Assembly (NCBI GenBank): GCA_001899255.1 | Contig: MKVX01000018.1 | Coordinates: forward strand, 123,140-187,139 | Length of the DNA stretch: 64,000 nucleotides | DNA from: Rhizobiales bacterium 62-47 | GTDB lineage: Bacteria; Pseudomonadota; Alphaproteobacteria; Rhizobiales; Xanthobacteraceae | Direction of reading: 5' to 3' | Part shown: piece after piece, positions 56,518 through 64,000 of the stretch | Layout: each line of letters starts with the position of its first letter | Numbering within the stretch: the stretch's first letter is position 1 | Notes under the pieces: model-generated | Told to the model about the DNA's origin: nothing | Databases searched by the model: none | The model's input: the letters and a program-made list of their open reading frames with translations, nothing else | Made by a program: the position numbers and the translations under genes

Positions 56518-58317
56518 ATGGGTATCTTCGGAGCTCTCACTACTTCCGTGGCAGGTTTGCGCGCGGAATCTTATGCGCTGCAAAATGTCTCCGGCAACAT
56601 CGCCAACTCGCAGACGACGGCGTTCAAGCGCATCGACACCAGCTTCCTCGATCTGATTCCGGAGACGGGGCCGACCCAGCAACTCGCCGGCAGCGTCACT
56701 TCCGCATCGCGCAGCACCAACACCGTGCAGGGCGATATTCAGGCCGCCTCGGTCTCGACCTACATGGCGATCAACGGCGCCGGATTCTTCGTCGTGCAGA
56801 AGCCCGGCAACTTCACCGACAACTCGCCGATCTTCGATGGCGTCGAGAACTACACCCGGCGCGGCGACTTCACGCTCGACAAGAGCGGTTATCTGGTCAA
56901 CGGTGCGGGTTACTATCTCGAGGGCATTCCGATCGATCCGACCACCGGCAACCTCTCCGGCAGCGCGCCGCAGGTGCTGAAGTTCAAGAACGACTTCCTG
57001 CCGGCACAGGCGACGACCAAGGTCGAATATCGTGCCAACCTGTCGAGCTATCCGCTGACAACCAAGCACGACAACTCCATTCCCGGATCGGAACTGCTCA
57101 ACCCCGGCGATTTCACCACCAATCCGCTGATCGTCGGCACACCGGCAACGCCTTATGCCGACGCCAGCCGCAATGGTGCGACTGTCAACAACCAGAATTC
57201 GCCAGTCGCGCAAGTCAGCGCCGCCACGGCATTGTCTGGCACCAATCCGAGCGACTCGCTGGTGGCAAGCTTCTCGGCCGGCGACACCATCACCATCAAC
57301 GGCAACGTCATTACTTTCGTGGCGGCGGGCGCTGGCGCCAACCAGCTCAACGTCACCGACACCGTCGGTGACTTGCTGGCGAAGATCAACGGCATCACCG
57401 GTTCGGCGCCGCCATCTTCAATCACCAATGGCGTCATCACGCTGCATTCCGGCACGGCTTCCAACCTGACCATCACCAGCTCCAACGCGGCGGCGTTCGG
57501 CGCACTCGGCTTCAGCGGCACGGTGCAGGTCAATCGAACCGGTGGCGGCACCGCGGGCACCGGGCAGGTCACCGCCAACGACAACCAGAGCTTCCTCGAT
57601 GAATCGATCGCCGGCGGCGCGGTAACCGCTTACGATGTCTCGGGTGCGCCGGTGAATCTGCAATTCCGCTGGGCCAAGACCGACAGTGCGTCTCTCGGCA
57701 CTGGCCATACCGACACATGGAACATGTTCTATCAGGTCAATCCGAACGCAACGGGCACGCAGGTCGCGTGGCAAAACGTTGGTGTCAACTTTACTTTCGG
57801 TCCGAACGGGCAACCCAATCCGCCGATTGCGTCGGTGACGCTGACCAACGCGACAGTGAACGGCGTATCGCTCGGCAATCCGGTGGTCAATTTCAGCTCG
57901 GGCGGCCTGACGCAATATGCCGATGCTAACGGCAACGTGCAGGTCAATCAGATTCAGCAGGACGGTTTCCCCGCCGGTCAGTTGCAGTCGGTGTCGATCA
58001 GCAACAACGGTCGCGTCGTCGGCAACTATTCCAACGGTCGCAATCTCGACCTCGCGGAAATCACGCTCGCGACATTCAACGGTCCCGATTTCCTCAAGCG
58101 CAAGGACGGCGGCGCATTCGAAGCCACCGACGAGTCGGGACAGGCACTGTTCGGCAACGGCGGCACCATTGTCGGTTCATCGCTCGAAGGTTCCAACACC
58201 GACATCGCCGATGAGTTCACCAAGCTGATCGTCACGCAGCAGGCTTACTCGGCGAACACCAAGGTCATCACGACGTCGAACCAGATGGTGCAGGATCTGC
58301 TGAACGTGCTGCGCTAA
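56518..58317 (+). CDS. flgE: flagellar hook protein FlgE
   Basis: Axial protein of 599 residues that polymerises into the hook. The N-terminal FlgE/F/G motif VSGNIANSQTTAFKRI (about 23-38) and the C-terminal IADEFTKLIVTQQAYSANTK (about 563-583) form the terminal D0 helices; the large middle (about 180-430, rich in Gly, Asn, Thr) is a D2-type surface domain that makes it longer than the enteric 400. I chose the ATG at 56518 with GGAGA about 8 bases upstream. It heads flgE-flgK-flgL. Confidence 0.92.
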   Translation: MGIFGALTTSVAGLRAESYALQNVSGNIANSQTTAFKRIDTSFLDLIPETGPTQQLAGSVTSASRSTNTVQGDIQAASVSTYMAINGAGFFVVQKPGNFTDNSPIFDGVENYTRRGDFTLDKSGYLVNGAGYYLEGIPIDPTTGNLSGSAPQVLKFKNDFLPAQATTKVEYRANLSSYPLTTKHDNSIPGSELLNPGDFTTNPLIVGTPATPYADASRNGATVNNQNSPVAQVSAATALSGTNPSDSLVASFSAGDTITINGNVITFVAAGAGANQLNVTDTVGDLLAKINGITGSAPPSSITNGVITLHSGTASNLTITSSNAAAFGALGFSGTVQVNRTGGGTAGTGQVTANDNQSFLDESIAGGAVTAYDVSGAPVNLQFRWAKTDSASLGTGHTDTWNMFYQVNPNATGTQVAWQNVGVNFTFGPNGQPNPPIASVTLTNATVNGVSLGNPVVNFSSGGLTQYADANGNVQVNQIQQDGFPAGQLQSVSISNNGRVVGNYSNGRNLDLAEITLATFNGPDFLKRKDGGAFEATDESGQALFGNGGTIVGSSLEGSNTDIADEFTKLIVTQQAYSANTKVITTSNQMVQDLLNVLR

Positions 58318-58352
58318 TCCGCGACTGTTGAAATCGAGACGGGTCATTTGTC

Positions 58353-60236
58353 ATGAGTTTGGGTCAGGCCCTCGCTACTGCCATGTCCGGCTTGCGCGCC
58401 AATCAGGCCGCGTTGGCGCTGGTGTCATCGAACGTCGCCAACGCGGAGACTCCGGGTTACGTCAGGAAGTCGCTCAACCAGATCGCGACGACAACGGCGG
58501 ATTACGGTTCGAGCGTACGCATCAACGGCGTCAATCGCGAACTCGACCAGTTCGTGCAAACGCAATTGCGCACCGAAATGTCCGGCGCAGCCTATGCCGA
58601 TGTCCGGTCGCAGTTTTTGGCGAACCTGCAGAGCGTTTACGGTAATCCGGATTCGACCGGGACGCTTGAATCTGCTCTGAACGGATTGACGACTGCGGTG
58701 CAGGCGCTGTCCACCAGCCCGGACTCGCAATCCGCACGCATCGCCGTGGTGAATGCCGCGCAGGCGCTGGCGCAGCAGCTCAATGCCACCTCGCAGGGCA
58801 TCCAGTCGTTGCGCAGCAGTGCGGAGAGCGGCATTGGCAATGCCGTTACTACAGCCAACAACGCGATGGCTCAGATCGCCTCGATCAACAATCAGCTCAT
58901 CAATGGCAAGCAGACCGACGCATCGATTGCGTCGCTGCTCGACCAGCGCGATCAGTACATCACGCAACTATCGCAGCTGATGGACATTCGTGTCGTCACC
59001 AACGATAACAATCAGGCATCGGTATTCACCAATTCCGGTGTGCAACTGGTCGGTGTCGAAGCCGCGCAACTGTCGTTCAATGCGCAAGGCACGGTAACGC
59101 CGAATACGCTGTGGAATGCCGATCCGACCAAGAGTAATCTCGGATCGATTACCATCAATTTCCCGCATGGCGGCAGCATGGATCTGGTGTCGACCGGCTC
59201 GATCCGGTCCGGCACTATCGCGGCATATCTGGAGTTGCGCGACAATACGCTGGTGCAGGCGCAGGCGCAGATCGATCAGCTCGCCGCTTCGATGTCGAGC
59301 GCGCTGTCGGACAAGACGACGACCGGTACGCAACTGCCTCCCGGACCGCCAGATGGCTATGACCTCGATCTGTCTGGCTTGCAGACCGGCAATGTCGTGC
59401 ATGTCACTTACAAGGACAATATCACCGGCGTCACACACAACCTGTCGATCGTTCGCGTGGATGATCCGTCGGTGCTGCCGCTGGCGAACAGCGCCACGGT
59501 CGATCCAAATGACGAGGTGCTTGGCATCGATTTTTCCGGTGGCATGGCATCGGTGGTCTCGCAACTCAATGCCGCGCTGGGCCCCAGCACTGGCCTGCAG
59601 TTCTCCAACCCGGCAGGATCGACGCTGCGCGTACTCGATGACGGTGCAGTGAACCGTGTCGATATCAACGCAGGCTCGGTCACGACGACAATGCTGCCGG
59701 CTGGCCTGACGAACGGCGCGGTCCAGCTTTCGTTGTTTACCGATGGCGGCAGCGCTTATACCGGAGCGATCACCGCTAGCGGATCGCAGCAGACCGGACT
59801 CGCCGCGCGCATTTCGGTGAACAATGCGCTGATTGCCGATCCGTCTCGGCTGACAATCTACAGCACGTCGCCCGCGACCGCCGCCGGCGATTCGACGCGC
59901 GCCAATTTCATCCTGACGCAATTGACGTCGGCTAGTCTTTATTACGGGCCGCAAACCGGAATCGGCACCTCGGCATCGCCCTACAAGGGCACGTTGTTGA
60001 ACTACACGCAGCAATTCTTGAGTGCGCAAGGCAACGCAGCCGACGCGGCGAAGCAATTGGCAGACGGGCAGGATGTCGTGCTCAACACCCTGCAGAACAA
60101 GATGAACGCGACCTCCGGCGTCAATATCGACGATGAGATGGCGCATCTGTTGTCGCTGCAAAACGCCTATTCGGCAAATGCGCGCGTCATGGCCGCGGTG
60201 AAAGACATGTACACCGCGCTGTTACAATCGGTATGA
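58353..60236 (+). CDS. flgK: flagellar hook-associated protein 1 (FlgK)
   Basis: Hook-filament junction protein of 627 residues. The N-terminus LATAMSGLRANQAALALVSS then NVANAETPGYVRK (about 29-41) is diagnostic for FlgK, and the C-terminal VNIDDEMAHLLSLQNAYSAN helix (about 589-608) returns to the core. The middle carries variable surface domains. It starts 35 bp after flgE and ends 7 bp before flgL, in a clear operon. Confidence 0.93.
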   Translation: MSLGQALATAMSGLRANQAALALVSSNVANAETPGYVRKSLNQIATTTADYGSSVRINGVNRELDQFVQTQLRTEMSGAAYADVRSQFLANLQSVYGNPDSTGTLESALNGLTTAVQALSTSPDSQSARIAVVNAAQALAQQLNATSQGIQSLRSSAESGIGNAVTTANNAMAQIASINNQLINGKQTDASIASLLDQRDQYITQLSQLMDIRVVTNDNNQASVFTNSGVQLVGVEAAQLSFNAQGTVTPNTLWNADPTKSNLGSITINFPHGGSMDLVSTGSIRSGTIAAYLELRDNTLVQAQAQIDQLAASMSSALSDKTTTGTQLPPGPPDGYDLDLSGLQTGNVVHVTYKDNITGVTHNLSIVRVDDPSVLPLANSATVDPNDEVLGIDFSGGMASVVSQLNAALGPSTGLQFSNPAGSTLRVLDDGAVNRVDINAGSVTTTMLPAGLTNGAVQLSLFTDGGSAYTGAITASGSQQTGLAARISVNNALIADPSRLTIYSTSPATAAGDSTRANFILTQLTSASLYYGPQTGIGTSASPYKGTLLNYTQQFLSAQGNAADAAKQLADGQDVVLNTLQNKMNATSGVNIDDEMAHLLSLQNAYSANARVMAAVKDMYTALLQSV

Positions 60237-60243
60237 GGATAAC

Positions 60244-61764
60244 ATGGCAATCGATGGCGTAAGCGGCCGCACATCCTACATCGGCTCGTCGATTCTCAAT
60301 CTGAAAAGCCAGCTCGACGATTTGCAGCAGCAACTCGGCAGCGGCAAGATTTCGACGACCTATGCAGGCCAGGGAGTCAATCGCGGTCTTGCCGTTGCGT
60401 TGCGCGCACAGATCAACAACATCAACTCTTATGCCGATTCCGCGACCAACGTGAATACGCGGATCAACGTCGCCAATCTGTCGCTGCAGGGGCTCGTCGA
60501 TCTCGGCACGCAAATCAAATCCGCGGCCAACGGCTCGTCGATTTCGCTCGGCAACAACGGCCAGACCAGCGGGCAGGTGACGGCGCAAGCCGCGTTCGCC
60601 AATGCCATTGAATTGCTCAACACGCAATCCGGCGATCGTTATCTGTTTTCCGGTCGCGCCACCGATACACCATCGACGGCATCTGCCAGCGACATTCTCA
60701 ACGGTAGCGCCGATGGCACCAAGGCCGGTCTTTCACAACTCATTGCCGAGCGCAAGCAAGCCGATCTCGGCGCCGACGGCCGCGGCCGGCTGGTGCTGTC
60801 ATCGCCGAGCGCGACAGCGGTCAGTGTCGCCGAAGATGCCGCTCCATCCGTGTTCGGTCTCAAGCTCAGTGCCGTCAGCACGACCACGGTCGGAGCCACG
60901 GCGACCGGTCCGACTGGATCGCCGCCCGCTGCGACTGTGGATTTCGGCATGAGCAATCCGAGCGAGGGCGACAAGGTTCGCTTCACCTTCAGTCTCCCTG
61001 ACGGCACCAACGAAACGATCGAGCTCACCGCAACGGCATCCAGCACGCCGCTTCCCGGAACGTTTCAGATCGGCGCCACTCCCGCCGCGACGATGGCGAA
61101 CCTGCAGGGCAAGCTGGACAATGCGGTGAAGACACTCGCCGGAACGTCCCTGGTTGCGGCGTCAGCCATTGCGGCGTCGGACAATTTCTTCGATCAGCCG
61201 CCACTGCGTGTCGATACGACCAGCTCGCCGTTGACATCCGCCACTGGCTTGATCGCGGGAACGCCCGCCAACACCATTTCCTGGTACACCGGCGAGCCGG
61301 CGCAAAGCCCCACCGATTCTGCGCGCAGCACGGCGGTTGCGCAGGTCGATCAATCGATCTCCACGCAATACGGTGCGCGGGCCAACGAGCCGGCGTTCCG
61401 TGCGTTGCTGCAGAACATCGCAGTCTATGCTGCGGTGACGACGTCGCAGACCGATCCCAATGCCAACGGCCAGATCACGGCGCTCAGCCAGCGGGTGACG
61501 CAGAACATGACGCCGCAGCAGGGCGTACAGATCATTCAGGACATTCAGGCGGATTTCGCCGGGGCGCAAACGGCCATCAAGGCATCGACCGATCGTCAAA
61601 CGCAAGTCAAGACCATGGCGCAAACCATGCTGGATTCAATCGAAGGTGTGAGTCAGGATGAAGTTGCGACCAAGATCCTGGCACTGCAGACCAGTCTGTC
61701 GGCATCGTACCAGACTACAGCGATGCTTTATCAAATCAGCCTGACGAAATATCTGCCGATCTAG
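60244..61764 (+). CDS. flgL: flagellar hook-associated protein 3 (FlgL)
   Basis: Junction protein of 506 residues, part of the flagellin/FlgL family. The N-terminal heptad region LKSQLDDLQQQLGSGKIST (about 21-39) and the C-terminal helix EVATKILALQTSLSASYQTT (about 472-491) form the D0/D1 coiled coil; an Ala/Ser/Thr-rich surface domain lies between about 180 and 330. It is longer than enteric FlgL. Last gene of the flgE-flgK-flgL unit. Confidence 0.92.
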   Translation: MAIDGVSGRTSYIGSSILNLKSQLDDLQQQLGSGKISTTYAGQGVNRGLAVALRAQINNINSYADSATNVNTRINVANLSLQGLVDLGTQIKSAANGSSISLGNNGQTSGQVTAQAAFANAIELLNTQSGDRYLFSGRATDTPSTASASDILNGSADGTKAGLSQLIAERKQADLGADGRGRLVLSSPSATAVSVAEDAAPSVFGLKLSAVSTTTVGATATGPTGSPPAATVDFGMSNPSEGDKVRFTFSLPDGTNETIELTATASSTPLPGTFQIGATPAATMANLQGKLDNAVKTLAGTSLVAASAIAASDNFFDQPPLRVDTTSSPLTSATGLIAGTPANTISWYTGEPAQSPTDSARSTAVAQVDQSISTQYGARANEPAFRALLQNIAVYAAVTTSQTDPNANGQITALSQRVTQNMTPQQGVQIIQDIQADFAGAQTAIKASTDRQTQVKTMAQTMLDSIEGVSQDEVATKILALQTSLSASYQTTAMLYQISLTKYLPI

Positions 61765-61798
61765 CACATTCAGGATCGAATAATGTAGGTGATGCGTC

Positions 61799-61821
61799 AT
61801 GGCCGGGCTTGTCCCGGCCAT
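61799..61821. repeat. REP-like palindrome (copy 2)
   Basis: Arms ATGGCCGGG and CCCGGCCAT with a 5-nt loop, 34 bp after flgL. The core matches copy 1 at 46267-46289. It could double as a transcript end between convergent flgL and flbT. Confidence 0.85.
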
Positions 61822-61857
61822 CTACGTCTTAAGTGCATCTCAGCGATCAGGACGTGG

Positions 61858-61880
61858 ATGGCCGGAATAAATCCGGCCAT
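61858..61880. repeat. REP-like palindrome (copy 3, variant)
   Basis: Arms ATGGCCGGA and TCCGGCCAT with loop ATAAA, 36 bp from copy 2 and 45 bp before the flbT end. Arms differ from copy 2 by a compensating base pair, so the fold is kept. Confidence 0.8.
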
Positions 61881-61925
61881 AACGAACAATGGTCGTTTGT
61901 GTCGCGGATCGAGTTAGAAGTGCGA

Positions 61926-62366
61926 TTACGCCGACTTGCGGCCGGTTTGTTTGCCGAGGCTTTGCTTGATCCGCTGCCGACGCGCATCGTCGAGCAACTC
62001 GCCTTCATGGACGATCAATTTCTTGGCTTCTTTCAGCGCGTGGTAGAGATCGCCGTTGAGGATGTGATTGTTGATCGCTTCGATGAGCGGCCACGCGCTC
62101 GGCTCTGTTTTCAGAACATCCTTGATGAGATTGAAATAGGTCGGATGGTGCGCCATCGGGTCCGGCGACAGATACATCAGCTGCACAGCCAGATAGATCA
62201 GTTTCGCCGGTGTGTCGGCGGTCTCCGGAGTCAGGATGTCTTTCTCGCGTAGGATCGGAATGCGCTCGCCATCGATCAGCAGCTTGGCGCGCTGATCTGT
62301 ATTGGTAATGACGCAGGCGCCGATGATGATGCGCTCGTGCGGCTTCAGTTCGACTTTCAACGCCAT
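61926..62366 (-). CDS. flbT: flagellin-synthesis regulator FlbT
   Basis: Small protein of 146 residues that, in Caulobacter, binds the 5' untranslated region of flagellin mRNA and delays translation until the hook is finished. LKPHERIIIGACVITN (about 7-22), ADTPAKLIYLAVQLMYLSPD (about 50-69) and the C-terminal helices match FlbT. GGAG lies about 8 bases before the ATG at 62366; the longer frame is not family-like. Usually flaF is its neighbour; no flaF was found here, though it may lie beyond the window. Confidence 0.93.
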   Translation of the reverse strand: MALKVELKPHERIIIGACVITNTDQRAKLLIDGERIPILREKDILTPETADTPAKLIYLAVQLMYLSPDPMAHHPTYFNLIKDVLKTEPSAWPLIEAINNHILNGDLYHALKEAKKLIVHEGELLDDARRQRIKQSLGKQTGRKSA

Positions 62367-62598
62367 CTCGGTTCTCCGTCGATTGTGTCGCGCCGACTTG
62401 TTGACGGTGCGGCTGTCCGCAGGCAAGTCGAATTACCGGCGCACCTCCAGATCCGCTGTATTGTGCCGGGATCCTTTCCCATCATGATTAATGAATGATG
62501 AACATACCGGGTTGCCGTCGCGGGCATACAGGTGAAATCTCGCACTCCCGCAATGACATCCGCCAGATTCGGTGGCGGTCGACCTGACGCGCAATTCG

Positions 62599-62618
62599 TG
62601 CAGTTCGCTCGAACTGCA
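62599..62618. promoter_or_regulatory. 20-bp palindrome upstream of flagellin (possible enhancer site)
   Basis: TGCAGTTCG-CT-CGAACTGCA is a perfect 9-bp inverted repeat with a 2-nt centre, the form of a dimeric-regulator site. It ends 31 bp upstream of the GG of the candidate sigma-54 promoter. A FlbD-type activator site is one possibility. Confidence 0.45.
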
Positions 62619-62648
62619 ATAATCGAGTTCATGTTTTTTTAGAGTCTT

Positions 62649-62662
62649 GGTTCCAGTGTGGC
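62649..62662 (+). promoter_or_regulatory. candidate sigma-54 promoter upstream of flagellin
   Basis: GG (62649-62650) and GC (62661-62662) are separated by exactly 10 bp in TTGGTTCCAGTGTGGCGC. Fit to TGGCACG-N4-TTGC is partial. Transcription would start near 62674, leaving about 53 bases of 5' UTR, the region where FlbT would act. Confidence 0.4.
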
Positions 62663-62726
62663 GCTGTCGTCCGATGGAAAAAATCGGCGCAACGCACACG
62701 AACGTTCACACCAGAAAGGTATGACA

Positions 62727-63962
62727 ATGTCCGATATCGTTCTCTCGGCGTCAGTTCGCCAGAACCTGCTCTCCCTCCAGTCCACAGCTGATCTGCTCTC
62801 CACCACGCAGAACCGCCTTGCCACCGGCAACAAGGTCAACTCGGCGCTCGACAATCCGACCAACTATTTCACCGCGCAGGGCCTGAACTCCCGCGCCAGC
62901 GACATCAACAACCTGCTCGATGGTATCGGCAACGGCGTGCAAGTGCTGCAGGCTGCCAACACCGGCATCACCTCGCTGCAGAAGCTGGTCGACACCGCGA
63001 AGTCGATTGCCAACCAGGCGCTGCAGACCAACTCGGGCTACACCACCAAGTCGAGCGTCGCCTACACCGGCGCCGGCGCCGGAACGGGCGCTGCGACCGC
63101 GGACGACCTGACTGGCGGCGGCGGCGCTGGCGGCAGCAAGCTGACCGGCTCGGCTTTCGTGTTCACCACCGAAGCTGGTGCAAAGACCATCACGATTGAC
63201 GGCACGACCGTGAAGTCGCTCGCCGACCTCAACAAGGCCCTGAGCTCGAACGGTGTCAGCCTGACGGCTTCGCTGACCGGCGCGAACGAATTGACGTTCA
63301 CGTCGACCAACGACTCCGCCGGCCAGACCATCACAACGGCGACCACCGCTGCGGCCGCTGGCACGATCACCGGCGATGCGATCGAAATCTCGATTGCAGC
63401 GGCGAGTGCGACTGCAGGCTCCGTTACCGCCGCTGTTCCGGATGCGGTTTCGCAGTCCAACCGCGCCAGCCTCGTCAGCCAGTACAATCAGATCCTCGAT
63501 CAGATCAAGACGACCGCGCAGGACTCGTCGTTCAACGGTGTCAACCTGCTGAATGGCGACCAGCTCAAGCTGGTGTTCAACGAAACAGGCAAGTCCACCC
63601 TGACCATCCAGGGCGTGACGTTCGATCCGGCAGGTCTCGGCCTCAACACGCTGACTGCAGGCACCGACTTCGTCGACAATTTCATGACGAACAAGGTTCT
63701 GACGTCGCTCAACAACGCCAGCAGCACGCTGCGTTCGCAGGCTTCGACCCTGGGTTCGAACCTGTCGATCGTGCAGATCCGTCAGGACTTCTCGAAGAAC
63801 CTGATCAACGTTCTGCAGACCGGTGCGTCGAACCTGACGCTGGCCGACACCAACGAGGAAGCGGCGAACAGCCAGGCGCTGTCGACCCGCCAGTCGATTG
63901 CGGTTTCGGCGCTGGCTTTGGCCAACCAGTCGAACCAGAGCGTGCTGCAGCTTCTCCGCTAA
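62727..63962 (+). CDS. fliC: flagellin
   Basis: Filament protein of 411 residues. The N-terminal D0/D1 helix SDIVLSASVRQNLLSLQSTA, LSTTQNRLATGNKVNSALDN and the C-terminal EAANSQALSTRQSIAVSALA (about 382-401) then ANQSNQSVLQLLR are those of bradyrhizobial flagellins. The middle (about 115-260) is Ala/Gly/Thr-rich, the exposed part. AAAGG about 8 bases before the ATG at 62727 supports this start over the ATG six bases earlier. It ends 38 bp before the window edge, so further flagellin genes may follow. Confidence 0.95.
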   Translation: MSDIVLSASVRQNLLSLQSTADLLSTTQNRLATGNKVNSALDNPTNYFTAQGLNSRASDINNLLDGIGNGVQVLQAANTGITSLQKLVDTAKSIANQALQTNSGYTTKSSVAYTGAGAGTGAATADDLTGGGGAGGSKLTGSAFVFTTEAGAKTITIDGTTVKSLADLNKALSSNGVSLTASLTGANELTFTSTNDSAGQTITTATTAAAAGTITGDAIEISIAAASATAGSVTAAVPDAVSQSNRASLVSQYNQILDQIKTTAQDSSFNGVNLLNGDQLKLVFNETGKSTLTIQGVTFDPAGLGLNTLTAGTDFVDNFMTNKVLTSLNNASSTLRSQASTLGSNLSIVQIRQDFSKNLINVLQTGASNLTLADTNEEAANSQALSTRQSIAVSALALANQSNQSVLQLLR

Positions 63963-64000
63963 TCGCGTCTCAATAGTTCAAAGCGGAAACGGCGGGGGCA

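Larger units (their letters stand above)
62367..62726. other. intergenic region between flbT and flagellin
   Basis: This 360-bp divergent spacer contains no supported gene. Notable are the 20-bp palindrome and the candidate sigma-54 element listed separately; positions about 62500-62640 are otherwise AT-richer than the coding DNA around them, with a run of seven T at 62634-62640. Confidence 0.6.

Overview
The window is GC-rich chromosomal DNA from an alphaproteobacterium, most likely a member of the Nitrobacteraceae/Bradyrhizobiaceae (Bradyrhizobium, Rhodopseudomonas and relatives). This rests on the flagellin and FlgE/FlgK/FlgL types, a FlbT regulator, a RAM-only Lrp protein, a 342-residue thioredoxin-reductase-like ferredoxin-NADP reductase, a GPR/RgsE-type giant coiled-coil protein, and an interspersed repeat at about 3100-3545 that resembles a family I remember from bradyrhizobial genomes. 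No rRNA, tRNA, CRISPR array, transposase or phage gene was recognised. The assignment comes from reading the sequence only; no database search was possible.

Layout. (1) 1-2.8 kb: minus-strand genes for an unknown protein, a short HWE-type histidine kinase and two small unknown proteins. (2) 2.8-3.7 kb: a non-coding segment with a 22-bp tandem repeat and the interspersed repeat. (3) 3.7-7.2 kb: a branched-chain-amino-acid-type periplasmic binding protein, a soluble globin-coupled chemoreceptor and an FAH-family hydrolase. (4) 7.3-20.7 kb: an envelope region with an MsbA-like exporter, GalE, heptosyltransferases WaaC and WaaF, GmhB, HldD, HldE, a WecA-like phosphoglycosyl transferase, a GnnA/GnnB-type pair predicted to make a 3-amino sugar nucleotide, and MurJ. 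Together these cover most of ADP-heptose synthesis and inner-core assembly; GmhA is missing here. (5) 20.8-25.3 kb: a lone CoxL/xanthine-dehydrogenase-like molybdenum subunit, a c'-type and a diheme cytochrome c, and a CHRD protein. (6) 25.3-29.8 kb: an Fe3+/phosphonate-type ABC importer and a RAM-only Lrp protein. (7) 30-37.8 kb: ThiD, a PmtA-like methyltransferase, a coupled metallophosphoesterase/GT4 glycosyltransferase pair, threonine dehydratase, an unknown acidic protein, an MFS permease and a dipeptide epimerase.

(8) 38-44.1 kb: the most striking locus. A 1793-residue membrane-anchored coiled-coil protein, built largely from 22-residue (2 x 11) apolipoprotein-like repeats, resembles the Agrobacterium growth pole ring protein GPR and Sinorhizobium RgsE. 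It is divergent from a stand-alone Hpt phosphotransfer protein, and the gap between them carries a TTAA-N7-TTAA (CtrA-type) box. (9) 44.2-56.3 kb: a [2Fe-2S] ferredoxin, a thioesterase, ferredoxin-NADP reductase, a transglutaminase-like protein, a DUF2147 protein, a large exported SGNH hydrolase next to a YbhN-like membrane protein, a universal stress protein, a SixA-like phosphatase, a PuuB-like FAD oxidoreductase and an exported MsrB.

(10) 56.5-64 kb: flagellar filament and hook genes flgE-flgK-flgL, then flbT (opposite strand) and a flagellin. Sequences with the GG-N10-GC spacing of sigma-54 promoters lie upstream of flgE and of the flagellin gene, and a 20-bp palindrome sits 31 bp upstream of the flagellin one. 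Many genes meet tail-to-tail with overlaps of 4-13 bp, and most long antisense reading frames are GC-driven shadows.
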